A model generated the notes under the pieces. It saw nothing but the letters and a program-made list of their open reading frames with translations. It had not been told where the DNA came from and made no database searches. This document shows positions 30,481 through 40,200 of a stretch of DNA of 64,000 nucleotides, piece after piece (position 1 is the first letter of the stretch; each line of letters opens with the position of its first letter). The DNA lies in assembly GCA_963664675.2 (NCBI GenBank), contig CAXXLB010000007.1:259063-323062 (forward strand), read 5' to 3'. Position numbers and translations under genes: made by a program. Source of the stretch: JASGMR01 sp963664675. GTDB taxonomy: Bacteria > Thermotogota > Thermotogae > Petrotogales > Kosmotogaceae.

Positions 30481-31519
30481 CTTCTAAAATAGGTTTTTTT
30501 CTTAAATATTCCATGGCACGTTTTTCCAAAATTCTTACAAACTTAGTCCAAAAAAACTCATTTTCAGATATTGGCTTAACTTTTATCGTAAGCGTTCCAA
30601 GCACATTACCCATAATAATATCGGTGAACAATTGATCTCCCACAACCGCTATCTCATAGGGATTCACTTTAAAATGCTTTAATATTTTTTTTAATTTAGA
30701 TGTAAACGGTTTTTTTGCTTCTGCCACTACAAATATATTTTTAAGATCTTTAGTAGCCCTTTTTATTCTTTCCTTTTTTCCATTAGAAATTATTATTGGA
30801 ATCATATTTAAACTTTTTACCATTTTCAGAATCAATTTACTGTTTTCGGACAATTCGAATGAATGATACTTTTCCAGTGTATTATCAAAATCAAACACTA
30901 TTATCTTTATTCCGGCTTTTTTCAGCCCCAAAAAATCGATATTTTCAACCGAATCTACAAAATAATGTGGAGTAGCCAAATCAAGAATTCTGGGAACCCA
31001 TCCAACGGAGTAAAAATATGCTTTGTACATAAAAATCGTTCCCCCACCAATCAATCTCTGTGAAGGGCTCAAATCTTCTTTGTATGGGGGTTTTACAAGT
31101 ATAGTATGCATACCAAGTCTGTTTCCTGCAACAATATCCGTAAAAAACAAATCTCCTATAATTACCGTTTCTTCTGGTACACTTTCTATTTGAATTAATA
31201 CACTTCTCAATGCCTTAACACCAGGCTTTTTAAGAGAATGAAAAAGCTTTAGTTTGTCTCCAAAATATGCCTTAGTGTTAGATATTCTTTCCATGGGAGA
31301 ATTAGAAACAACCGCGACTTTAAAACCGTCAGAAAATAACTTATCAATAACCGGACGATTTATACGATCAAATTCTGATTTCCAAACGGCAATGGTATTA
31401 TCATAATCAAAAAGAATAGTTTTATATCCAAGCGATTTTAAATTATCATAATTTATATCTCTTATGCTTTCTTCAATCTGCTTGGGCTGAAACCAACTAA
31501 GTATGTCCAGGATTTTCAC
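30425..31519 (-). CDS. Double-domain YqeG-like HAD-IIIA protein
   Basis: 364 residues, about twice the usual ~170 of YqeG. Two complete HAD domains follow each other: the first with FDYDNT (Asp38/Asp40), SNSP, KKPG and GDLFFTD; the second with FDFDNT (Asp210/Asp212), SNGK, KKP and GDQLFTD. Both keep the nucleophile and acid/base aspartates, so both may be active phosphatases. YqeG-YqeH adjacency is conserved widely; here the upstream partner has been duplicated internally. Its 3' end overlaps yqeH. Confidence 0.87.
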   Translation of the reverse strand: MKILDILSWFQPKQIEESIRDINYDNLKSLGYKTILFDYDNTIAVWKSEFDRINRPVIDKLFSDGFKVAVVSNSPMERISNTKAYFGDKLKLFHSLKKPGVKALRSVLIQIESVPEETVIIGDLFFTDIVAGNRLGMHTILVKPPYKEDLSPSQRLIGGGTIFMYKAYFYSVGWVPRILDLATPHYFVDSVENIDFLGLKKAGIKIIVFDFDNTLEKYHSFELSENSKLILKMVKSLNMIPIIISNGKKERIKRATKDLKNIFVVAEAKKPFTSKLKKILKHFKVNPYEIAVVGDQLFTDIIMGNVLGTLTIKVKPISENEFFWTKFVRILEKRAMEYLRKKPILEGVNIEVQRVRTSASDREP

Positions 31520-31745
31520 AAATTTCCACCACTTTTAAAGGCACTACATTACTTATACTTTTTAAAAATTTCAAACTTTCATCAAGCATATCACCGGGGA
31601 CAATTATTTTCAATAATCCTCCTTTAGATAAATGTCTGATATTCATCAAATTATCTTCCGCTTCTACAATATAACACAACGTGTGAATGTGTTTGCTTTT
31701 TATTTTTAAATACAGATCGTATTCTTTGAATTTATCCAAGATCAT
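31497..31745 (-). CDS. DUF4911 small protein
   Basis: About 82 residues from an ATG overlapping the exonuclease stop (ATGA); a TTG six bases downstream has better spacing from GGAAGGG. The YLKIKSKHIHTLCYIVEAED and GLLKIIVP segments resemble the small alpha/beta DUF4911 proteins. Function unknown. It overlaps the yqeG-like gene by 23 bp and lies in the exonuclease-yqeG-yqeH-pduL run. Confidence 0.7.
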   Translation of the reverse strand: MILDKFKEYDLYLKIKSKHIHTLCYIVEAEDNLMNIRHLSKGGLLKIIVPGDMLDESLKFLKSISNVVPLKVVEICENPGHT

Positions 31746-32299
31746 CCCTTCCATTTTTTACTATAACTCATAAGGGCAGGCATAGAAATTACTTTATGTA
31801 TCAAATGCAAAAAAACTTTCGCTGTTACCCTGGCATCATCATAAGCCCTATGAGTAGGTTTATCATTTATTTTCAATTTTACCGCAATATCAGATAATTT
31901 ATGGGAACTATCCGGAAATATTTCTTTTGTGATTTCCAGAGTATCGATGAAATTATTCGATAGAGGGTTTATTCCAGATTCTCTGGAAGCAAAGTCAAAA
32001 AAAATCATATCTGTTTTGATACCATGTCCAACTATAATTGAATTACCAACATATCTTTTAAAATCCGGGAATATTTCTCTCAAAATAGGCTTGTTTTTAA
32101 CATCAGAATTCTTTAAACCATGAATTGTAGTTATAAAACCAGGTATCCTAACCTGAGGATCTACCAATGAATGATAAGAAAGATCGTATCTTATTCTGTC
32201 TTTGTAAACAGGTATTGCGGCAATTTCAAGAATTCTATCACCATTAAAGGGATTGCTTCCGGTAGTTTCGGTATCTACGACTAAAAATATTTTTTCCAT
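31742..32299 (-). CDS. DnaQ-like 3'-5' exonuclease
   Basis: 185 residues from ATG 32299, which follows AAGGAGGG; a longer in-frame start is not supported. DEDDh motifs are visible: VDTETTG (Exo I), VGHGIKTDMIFFD (Exo II), and HRAYDDARVTA (Exo III, with catalytic His). Could be a DNA polymerase III epsilon-like proofreader or a stand-alone repair/RNA exonuclease; no polymerase domain is attached. Confidence 0.88.
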   Translation of the reverse strand: MEKIFLVVDTETTGSNPFNGDRILEIAAIPVYKDRIRYDLSYHSLVDPQVRIPGFITTIHGLKNSDVKNKPILREIFPDFKRYVGNSIIVGHGIKTDMIFFDFASRESGINPLSNNFIDTLEITKEIFPDSSHKLSDIAVKLKINDKPTHRAYDDARVTAKVFLHLIHKVISMPALMSYSKKWKG

Positions 32300-32510
32300 T
32301 CTACATACCCTCCTTGGGAATTTTACCATAGAATATAAAAGATATTGTCTATAATGGTAAATTCATACAGCCAGTTCGATTATTTATAATTTCTCAGATT
32401 TTAATATTTCCTTTATGAATATTTACGTTGATATAATTATCTGATACTTCAAAAAACTTTTTGCCGCCATTGTAATCATTTATATTTTATGATATCGTTT
32501 TAAGTATATT
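32300..32510. other. Intergenic region between the exonuclease and the fluoride riboswitch
   Basis: About 210 bp of A+T-rich DNA between divergent units; it must hold promoters for both. Candidate -10 boxes are present (for example TATGAT at 32488-32493, plus strand), but no convincing -35/-10 pair could be assigned. No small gene recognised. Confidence 0.4.
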
Positions 32511-32552
32511 GGTGATGGAGTTCACCTTAACCGCGTAAATGCTGATGACTCC
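32511..32552 (+). ncRNA. Fluoride riboswitch aptamer (crcB motif)
   Basis: The element begins GGTGATGGAGTTCACC and ends TGATGACTCC, the two conserved cores of the crcB RNA. P2 pairs GGTGA (32511-32515) with TCACC (32522-32526); P1 pairs GGAGT (32517-32521) with ACTCC (32548-32552), giving the known pseudoknotted fold. The 3' strand of P1 shares bases with the following terminator stem, so fluoride binding should prevent termination and turn the antiporter gene on. Confidence 0.93.
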
Positions 32553-32592
32553 TATTGAATTTAGATTTTTCTAAATCAATAGGTTTTTTTTT
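32551..32592 (+). terminator. Expression-platform terminator of the fluoride riboswitch
   Basis: Stem of 13 bp with one bulged A: left arm 32551-32564 starting CCTATTGA, right arm 32571-32583 ending TCAATAGG, then nine T residues (32584-32592). Its first two bases are also the last two of aptamer helix P1, so the structures compete. Confidence 0.92.
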
Positions 32593-32602
32593 GGAGAAGA
32601 AT

Positions 32603-33787
32603 ATGTTGTTAAGTTTTGCAATTATAATTATCTTTGGTTTGATCGGCGGTATCGTTTTCACAAAATTGAAACTTCCCGATCTTCTTGGAATGCTGATAAT
32701 AGGAATAATTATTGGTCCATATTGTCTGAATTTAATCGGCCAGGACATTTTAAATATTTCTTCAGATATAAGAATGATCTCTTTGATTGTTATTCTTCTC
32801 AGAGCGGGATTGGATCTTAATGTTCAAAAGATAAAAAAGATCGGAAAAGTATCTTTAAAAATGAGTTTCATTCCATGTATAATCGAAGGTATTATTGTAA
32901 TAATTTGTTCTATGCTTTTCCTTGATTTCACATTAATTCAAGGTGGGATGTTAGGATTTATATTAGCTGCTGTATCACCGGCGGTGGTTGTTCCCATGAT
33001 GCTTGATATAAAGGAAAAGGGTCTGGGAACCGATAAACATATACCTTCATTGCTTTTAGCCAGCACATCAGTCGACGATGTATTCGCAATTACTTTATTC
33101 ACAGCTTTTATGGGAATTTATTTTGGTTCAAATGTAAATATGGGAATAGTTTTTTTAAAAATTCCTTTATCGATAATATTTGGAATTTTTTTAGGTATAT
33201 TCACCGGGATTATTTTAGTGAAAATTTTTAAGAAATTCCACATCAGAGATACAAAGAAAACTCTCATTCTGGTTGCAATATCTATACTCCTGTATTGCTT
33301 TGAAAATTTTTCGAAAAATGTGATTCCTATTGCTTCGTTAATAGGCATTATGTCAATTGGATTTGCCATCAGTGAGTTCAGACCGATAGTGGCAAAAAGA
33401 TTATCAAAAAAATTTAATAAAGTATGGATATTGGCAAAAATATTGCTTTTTGTTCTTGTCGGGGCGACAGTAAATATAAGTGTTGCACTGAACTCAGGTT
33501 TGATAGGATTATTAATTGTTGTAATTGGACTATCCGGAAGAGCTCTCGGGGTTCTTATTTCCACATATAAATCCGATTTAAACTTTAAAGAAAGAGTGTT
33601 CTGCATGATTGCCTATTCTCCAAAAGCTACTGTTCAAGCCGCGATAGGTGGCGTCCCGCTTTCCATGGGTGTCGCTTCTGGTGATATAATGCTTGCCATT
33701 GCAGTATTATCAATTTTATTCACTGCTCCGTTGGGAGCAATTGGAATAAAGAATTCTTCCTATAAATTATTAAAAAAAGAATACTGA
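32603..33787 (+). CDS. Cation:proton antiporter (CPA superfamily) under fluoride control
   Basis: The ATG at 32603 follows GGAGAAG directly behind the riboswitch terminator; 394 residues and about 12 membrane segments. GMLIIGIIIGP, the ILLRAGLDL block and the STSVDDVFAI stretch (paired Asp, a likely ion-translocation site) identify a CPA-type exchanger. Fluoride riboswitches are known to control Na+/H+ antiporter genes as well as CrcB/Fluc and CLC-F. The transported ion cannot be decided; fluoride export or pH/cation adjustment during fluoride entry are both possible. No crcB or clcF gene is in the window. Confidence 0.88.
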   Translation: MLLSFAIIIIFGLIGGIVFTKLKLPDLLGMLIIGIIIGPYCLNLIGQDILNISSDIRMISLIVILLRAGLDLNVQKIKKIGKVSLKMSFIPCIIEGIIVIICSMLFLDFTLIQGGMLGFILAAVSPAVVVPMMLDIKEKGLGTDKHIPSLLLASTSVDDVFAITLFTAFMGIYFGSNVNMGIVFLKIPLSIIFGIFLGIFTGIILVKIFKKFHIRDTKKTLILVAISILLYCFENFSKNVIPIASLIGIMSIGFAISEFRPIVAKRLSKKFNKVWILAKILLFVLVGATVNISVALNSGLIGLLIVVIGLSGRALGVLISTYKSDLNFKERVFCMIAYSPKATVQAAIGGVPLSMGVASGDIMLAIAVLSILFTAPLGAIGIKNSSYKLLKKEY

Positions 33788-33813
33788 TTTTTCTATTTTT
33801 TAAATTTTTTCGA

Positions 33814-33822
33814 TGATATAAT
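33814..33822 (+). promoter_or_regulatory. Extended -10 promoter of the pullulanase gene
   Basis: TGATATAAT is a perfect extended -10 (TGn-TATAAT) ending 31 bases before the start codon. No good -35 is visible, which such promoters do not need. A GAAGGGGAG ribosome site follows. Confidence 0.6.
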
Positions 33823-33852
33823 CTTTTAATAACAAAAGAAGGGGAGATAAAA

Positions 33853-36426
33853 ATGAGAAAAATACTTTTGCTATTCATCATTATATTTATTTCATTCATT
33901 GTTTATGCTTCCATAGAGCTAACAGTTCATTATCACAGATTCGATGATAATTACGAAGGTTGGAATTTGTGGATTTGGGACACCGGAAAAGAGGGGGAAG
34001 CGTATTATTTTAGCGAGACCGACGATTTTGGTCAGGTAACCAGAATTCATTTCGATGATGATCTTTCAAATCCGGGAATAATAGTAAGATTGGGTAATTG
34101 GGAAAAAAAAGATATAACTTCCGATAGATTTTTTGAAATAAAAAATGGAAATGCAGAGATATATTTATTACAGGGAGTGAAAGATATTTTTTATGAGAAA
34201 CCTGACACAAATCCCAGAATATTTTTTTCTGCAGCCGTCGATAAAAATGAAATAAGAGCTTTTATGACTAACAAATTCGATACAAAAAACTGGAATGGAA
34301 AAATCAATATTACTATCGACGGAAAAAATGCGGAAATAGTAGAAGTTGATAAAATAATTCCCACGGACCTATCTGAAACCAATTTCATCAGCGTAAAGCT
34401 TAAAAAAAATTTAGAGTTAAATGACTTATCCAAAAAAATTGAGTTGATAATAGACGGTTTTTCCCCCTCAGAAGTTATTATGATGGGAATACTTGATTAT
34501 TATTATTATGAAGGAGAATTGGGTTTTATATATGATGATAAATATACAGAATTCAGAACCTGGTCTCCAGTATCGAAAAAAGTTTCTCTGCTGCTTTACA
34601 AAAACTGGGATGATAAAAAACCTTATGACGAAATTCAAATGAATATGGATAATACCGGTACCTGGAAAACCACCGTCAAAGGTGATTTGAATGGGGTATT
34701 TTATCTTTATAAATACAATAATTACGGAACAGATAAAATATCCGTGGATTCATATTCAAAAGCGGTCGCGATAAACAGTTTAAAATCTGCAGTTATTGAT
34801 TTGAAAAAAACAGATCCTGATAACTGGTTAATGGATGCCAATATTATGATTACAGAATATCCGGAAGACTCGATAATATACGAAACACATATTGCAGACC
34901 TTACGGGAAATGAAAATTCCGGCATAGTAAATAAAGCATCTTATCTTGGAATGGTGGAAGAAAATGGAATTGGGCCCAATGGTGTTAAAACAGGTTTTGA
35001 TCATATAAAAGAATTGGGAGTTACTAATATTCACATAATGCCTATGTACGATTTTTACACTGGAAATGAAGAAAATAAGGATTTTGAAGCGTATTATAAC
35101 TGGGGTTACGACCCATATTTATTTTTAGTTCCGGAAGGAAGATATTCTTCAAATCCATTTGATCCCTATAACAGAATTGAAGAAGTCAAATTGATGATAA
35201 AAAAATTTCATGAAAATATTATAGGGATTATTATTGATATTGTATTTCCGCACACATACGGCACAGGAGAGTTATCATCATTTGATCAGGCGGTTCCCTA
35301 TTATTTTTACAAAATATCAAAAGACGGTTCATTCATAAATGAAAGCGGATGTGGTAACACGATAGCTTCACACAGACCTATGATGAGAAAGTTTATACTG
35401 GATGCAACAGAATATTGGGTAGAGGAATACCATGTTGATGGATTCAGATTCGATCAAATGGGTTTTATAGATGCCGAAACTATGTTAGAAGTGGAAAAAA
35501 GCTTAAGTAAAATTAAACCCGCTATTCTTATTTACGGCGAAGGATGGGGAGATGCTACAGCGATAGATTATTGGGGAAAACCGACCAGTGAAAAACTTCC
35601 CTACAATGTAATAAGTCGTCTTATAAAAGTTGCTGTTAAGGGAACCGAAATTGCCGCATTTAATGATGACATCAGAGATGGAATAAGGGGGTCAGTATTC
35701 GATTTAGGTACTAAAGGATTTATAATGGATTCACTTGGAAAAGTTAAGAAAATAAAATCAGGTTTAGTAGGATCTATAAATTTCAGTAAAACTATAAAAG
35801 GATTTACGGATGACCCCCAACAAACGATAAATTACGCGGCTTGCCATGACAATCACACTTTATGGGATAAAAACAAACTTGCCGCTGAAAGAGACAGTAA
35901 ATACTCCTGGAATGATGATGAATTAATAAATGCTCAAAAATTGGCTGGTGCAATCATTCTGACTTCTCAGGGAATTCCTTTTATAAATGGTGCCCAGGAT
36001 TTTGCGCGCACAAAAAATTTTGATGGAAATTCCTATAATTCTCCTTTATCGGTAAATTCTTTTGACTATTCCAGAAAAGCTGAATATATAGAAATATTTG
36101 AATATTATAAGGGCCTTATAGAATTGAGAAAAATGCATCCAATTTTCAGGTTACACACTGATCAAGAAATAATTGAAAGAGTGGTCGAATATGAAACAAA
36201 CGATAGAAAAACAATCGGCTTCAAATTAAATGGAGATGGCATTGATATTTTTGAAGAAGTAATAATTTTATTCAATGGAAATAATGATGAAACTGTTTCT
36301 ATAGCCTTGCCTGAAGGAACCTGGAATGTAGTTGTAAATAATAACTTTGCTGGAAATGAAATACTTTATTCTATTGAAAGAGAGGTAGTTTTGCCGCCAA
36401 TATCCGCATTTGTTCTTTACAAATAA
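33853..36426 (+). CDS. pulA: Secreted type I pullulanase
   Basis: 857 residues. Signal peptide (ILLLFIIIFISFIVYA), then a CBM41-like alpha-glucan-binding domain (LTVHYHRFDDNYEGWNLW), a CBM48-like domain and a GH13 barrel. The pullulanase motif YNWGYDP is at about residue 414. The nucleophile is about Asp534 in GFRFDQ, the acid/base about Glu563 in YGEGW, and the third acidic residue about Asp666 in CHDNHT. It debranches pullulan and starch-type glucans by alpha-1,6 hydrolysis outside the membrane. Size and order match Thermotoga-type PulA. It pairs functionally with the branching enzyme at 45 kb. Confidence 0.95.
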   Translation: MRKILLLFIIIFISFIVYASIELTVHYHRFDDNYEGWNLWIWDTGKEGEAYYFSETDDFGQVTRIHFDDDLSNPGIIVRLGNWEKKDITSDRFFEIKNGNAEIYLLQGVKDIFYEKPDTNPRIFFSAAVDKNEIRAFMTNKFDTKNWNGKINITIDGKNAEIVEVDKIIPTDLSETNFISVKLKKNLELNDLSKKIELIIDGFSPSEVIMMGILDYYYYEGELGFIYDDKYTEFRTWSPVSKKVSLLLYKNWDDKKPYDEIQMNMDNTGTWKTTVKGDLNGVFYLYKYNNYGTDKISVDSYSKAVAINSLKSAVIDLKKTDPDNWLMDANIMITEYPEDSIIYETHIADLTGNENSGIVNKASYLGMVEENGIGPNGVKTGFDHIKELGVTNIHIMPMYDFYTGNEENKDFEAYYNWGYDPYLFLVPEGRYSSNPFDPYNRIEEVKLMIKKFHENIIGIIIDIVFPHTYGTGELSSFDQAVPYYFYKISKDGSFINESGCGNTIASHRPMMRKFILDATEYWVEEYHVDGFRFDQMGFIDAETMLEVEKSLSKIKPAILIYGEGWGDATAIDYWGKPTSEKLPYNVISRLIKVAVKGTEIAAFNDDIRDGIRGSVFDLGTKGFIMDSLGKVKKIKSGLVGSINFSKTIKGFTDDPQQTINYAACHDNHTLWDKNKLAAERDSKYSWNDDELINAQKLAGAIILTSQGIPFINGAQDFARTKNFDGNSYNSPLSVNSFDYSRKAEYIEIFEYYKGLIELRKMHPIFRLHTDQEIIERVVEYETNDRKTIGFKLNGDGIDIFEEVIILFNGNNDETVSIALPEGTWNVVVNNNFAGNEILYSIEREVVLPPISAFVLYK

Positions 36427-36460
36427 AGAAATAAATCATATGGGTTCATTTCTTTATTTC
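36425..36460. terminator. Possible bidirectional terminator between pulA and the GNAT gene
   Basis: Two alternative 8-bp inverted repeats (AAAGAAAT / ATTTCTTT and GAAATAAA / TTTATTTC) span the 19-bp gap between convergent genes and extend into their ends. The stems are A+T only, so strength is uncertain. Confidence 0.35.
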
Positions 36461-36919
36461 CATCTCCATAGGAATAAAGATTATCCCATTTTCTTCCTTC
36501 TGTTCACCATTTTCTTCGAATCCAAGTTTCTTATATATTTCAAGAGCATACGGTGATGAATTAACAGTAATTTTTTTAAGTGAAGGATCAAATTTTGAGG
36601 CTCTTTGAATAGATTTTTGAATCAACCTTTTTGCTATTCCCATCTTTTGAAATTTCTCATTTACAAATAAAAGAGAAATGTGATTATTATCTCTCACCTC
36701 AATAACCCCTACTATTTTGTCAAAGGATACAGCTACAAACATGAATGTTTTGTGCAAAATTCTATTTTTTAATCTTGTTGGATCAATAAATTTCAAAAAT
36801 TCTATTTTTCCTCTTGAATTATAATCCGGTGCAATGAATTTATTAAAACAATCTGATATTAATTCGTAAACACTATATTCTTCATCAGGTAAAATTTGCC
36901 TTATAATTATTTGTGACAT
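36446..36919 (-). CDS. GNAT-family N-acetyltransferase
   Basis: 157 residues from ATG 36919 (GGGTGG upstream). Beta4 ISLLFVNEKFQKMGIAKRL carries the acetyl-CoA pyrophosphate loop, and ALEIYKKLGFEENG is the C-terminal family motif. The acceptor is unknown. It converges on pulA. Confidence 0.85.
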   Translation of the reverse strand: MSQIIIRQILPDEEYSVYELISDCFNKFIAPDYNSRGKIEFLKFIDPTRLKNRILHKTFMFVAVSFDKIVGVIEVRDNNHISLLFVNEKFQKMGIAKRLIQKSIQRASKFDPSLKKITVNSSPYALEIYKKLGFEENGEQKEENGIIFIPMEMEIKK

Positions 36920-37067
36920 TTTAACCACCCTTATAATTTATTATTGAATATATACAATTATAAATCATATTTGGAAAAAACAACAATACTATAAAGACAA
37001 TTTAATTTAGAAGTTAATAGTAATATGGTATATTTTAAGTGTATCTAAAAAAAGCGAGGTGTATGTT

Positions 37068-37196
37068 ATGTCAGCTGTTAAGGAAAAAGGACAAATTTTT
37101 ATATGTGAAATATGTGGAAATATAGTTGAAGTTCTCGAAGTGGGCGGAGGTGAATTATACTGCTGTGGTGAACCCATGAAATTAAAAGAAGACTAA
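37068..37196 (+). CDS. dsr: Desulforedoxin
   Basis: A 42-residue protein with ATG at 37068 and GCGAGGTG upstream. The sequence contains [17 protein letters not shown] and YCCGEPM, giving the CxxC...CC iron-binding set of desulforedoxin (rubredoxin-like Fe(Cys)4 centre) and the same length and spacing as free desulforedoxin from sulfate reducers. No superoxide reductase domain follows, so it is the free small electron carrier. Monocistronic, with a possible weak terminator hairpin after it. Confidence 0.9.
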   Translation: MSAVKEKGQIFICEICGNIVEVLEVGGGELYCCGEPMKLKED

Positions 37197-37224
37197 AACA
37201 AATTCTATAAAGAAAAAATTTGTT
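37197..37224 (+). terminator. Weak hairpin after the desulforedoxin gene
   Basis: AACAAATT / AATTTGTT (8 bp) with a 12-base loop directly after the stop, followed by A+T-rich sequence with a short T-run about ten bases on. A+T-only stem, so low confidence. Confidence 0.35.
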
Positions 37225-37280
37225 ATATAAAATTTTTCAATAAATAATTATATAAAAATACTTAATAAAAAGGAGTATTT

Positions 37281-40200
37281 ATGATAAGAAAATTTTCTTT
37301 CATTATATTGTTTCTTTTAGTGATATTTTTATCTGTCAGCTGTGTTCAGCAAATCACAACATATTCTCTCACAGTGAATACAGATGGTCAGGGTGATGTA
37401 ACTGCGAATCCTGAAAAAGCAGAATACGGGGAAGGTGCCAATGTTCAACTTACCGCCATCCCCGAAGAAGGCTGGCAATTCGATCATTGGGAAGGCGATC
37501 TCACAGGTGACGTCAATCCTTCTCATATAACAATGAATTCCAATAAAAATATAACAGCCGTTTTCACAGAGATCCCTCCTGAAACGTATTCTCTCACAGT
37601 GAATACAGATGGTCAGGGTGATGTAACTGCGAATCCTGAAAAAGCAGAATACGGGGAAGGTGCCACTGTTCAACTCACCGCCATCCCCGAAGAAGACTGG
37701 CAATTCGACCACTGGGAAGGTGACCTCACAGGTGACGTCAATCCTTCTTATATAATCATGAATTCCAATAAAAATATAACAGCCGTTTTCACAGAGATCC
37801 CTCCTGAAACGTATTCTCTCACAGTTAATACAGATGGTCAGGGTGATGTAACTGTGAATCCTGAAAAAGCAGAATACGAAGAAGGCGATAATGTTCAACT
37901 CACCGCCGTTCCCGAAGAAGGCTGGCAATTCAATCATTGGGAAGGCGATCTCACAGGTGACGTCAATCCTTCTTATATAACAATGAATTCCAATAAAAAT
38001 ATAACAGCCGTTTTCACAGAGATCCCTCCTGAAACGTATTCTCTCACAGTGAATACAGATGGTCAGGGTGATGTAACTGCGAATCCTGAAAAGGCAGAAT
38101 ACGAAGAAGGCGACAATGTTCAACTCACTGCCATCCCCGAAGAAGGCTGGCAATTTGATCACTGGGAAGGTGACCTCACAGGTGACGTCAATCCTTCTTA
38201 TATAATCATGAATTCCAATAAAAATATAACAGCCGTGTTCACGGAAGTTCCTCCCGAAACGTATTCACTAACCGTGAATACAGATGGTCAGGGCGATGTC
38301 ACTGTGAATCCTGAAAAAGCCGAATACGAAGATGGCGACAATGTTCAACTCACTTCCGTTCCTGACGAAGGCTGGCAATTCGATCACTGGGAAGGCGATC
38401 TCACAGGTGATGTCAATCCCTCATATATAATCATGAATTCCGATAAAAATATTACAGCCGTTTTCACTGATATCCCTCCTGAAACATATTCACTAACCGT
38501 GAATACGAATGGTCAGGGTGATGTCACTGTTAATCCTGAAAAAGCAGAATACGAAGAAGGCGACAATGTTCAACTCACAGCCGTCCCCGAAGAAGACTGG
38601 CAATTCGATCACTGGGAAGGCGACCTTACAGGTGATGTCAATCCTTCTTATATAACAATGAATTCCAATAAAAATATAACAGCCGTTTTCACAGAGATCC
38701 CTCCTGAAACGTATTCTCTCACAGTTAATACAGATGGTCAGGGTGATGTAACTGCGAATCCTGAAAAAGCGGAATACGAAGAAGGCGACAATGTTCAACT
38801 CACAGCCGTCCCCGAAGAAGACTGGCAATTCGATCACTGGGAAGGTGACCTTACAGGTGATGTCAATCCTTCTTATATAACAATGAATTCCAATAAAAAT
38901 ATAACAGCGTTTTTCCAGGAAATTCCAAATATTTCTCCAACAATCCAGAAAGTATCTGGCCCAAACGGAGAAGTAAATGAAATTGATCAAACATTTCAAT
39001 GGACGGGCAGTGATTCCGATGGATCGATTTCAAGTTATGAATACAGAAAAGATGGCGAAAGCTGGATTAACATTGTAAACACTCAATATGTATGGAATAC
39101 AATAAGTGAAGGCGCTCACACATTTGAAGCGAGGGCAAAAGATAATGATGGTGCTTACTCGGAAGTAATAACATGGAGTTTTACGGTTATCATTTATTCT
39201 GGGAATGTCGATTTAATTGGTCCGGTGTACAACGGAAATATTTTATTGGTAAGTAATGAATCCACCAATGGAAATGACTCACAAAATGTCGGCACTCTTC
39301 CCGATATAATAAACAACAGCAAAAATGCGAAAAAAACTGATGATATATATATGGTGGATGCCATCCTGCCCTATAATGGAGATTTGAGCAAAAATAATCT
39401 GGTAAGTCCGGATGATATCGATAATGAAGAATATTCAATTGGAGATACGAAATTATTCTGGACCTACAATTTTGAAACTGGGAATTATGTACAGATAATA
39501 TCGACTTTACAATATATCGGGAGCAATGTGGAAATATGGGCTGAAGATACAGATGACATAACTTTATCGAATGCACAACTATTGGGCGAAGAATTTAATG
39601 ATTCTATCTGGGATTTAGTGACTACATATTTCTATACTCCTTCCGATGTCAATGGAGATGGAAAAGTCGCAATATTATGTTTCGATATTCAAGATGGCTT
39701 CAGTGGAAGTGGTGGGTATATCGGAGGATATTTCGATTCAAGTGATCTTTACACTTCCGGTAACTCCAATCACATGGAAGTTTTCTATATAGATACCTAT
39801 CCCGCGATGCGCTATCCCGAATCCTCTCCCGTTGATGTAAGCAAAGCGTATTCTATTCTTGCTCATGAATTTCAGCATATGGTGAATTTCAACAGAAACG
39901 TCTTTGTAGAAAAAACAGGTCACATGGTCACATGGTTGAACGAGGCATTCTCAATGGCAGCAGAGCATATGTACGAAGGAGTTCAAACAAGCAGAATAAA
40001 TTACTACAACAGTTCTTCAAGCATAAGAAACGGACATTCACTGTTAAAATGGGAAGACAACGGTGATACACTGGCAAGTTATTCATTATCATATCTGATG
40101 GGCCAATATATAAGAATACAGATGAACCAGGGTGATAATATATTCAAAGAAATGCTCAAAGATTCAAACAACGATTACAGATGTGTTGAGAACGCTGTAA

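Noticed and set aside
32555..32602. In-frame extension of the antiporter into the riboswitch terminator
   Set aside because: It would translate the terminator hairpin and T-tract; the ATG at 32603 follows a ribosome site.
37362..38936. CRISPR-like regular repeat spacing
   Set aside because: Units are 225 bp, coding throughout and have no unique spacers; there are no cas genes in the window.
37329..38999. Long open frames on the minus strand inside the 225-bp repeats (277 and 168 codons)
   Set aside because: They mirror the periodicity of the forward repeat, have Cys/Ile/Arg-rich low-complexity composition, and lack a ribosome site; the forward gene explains the sequence.
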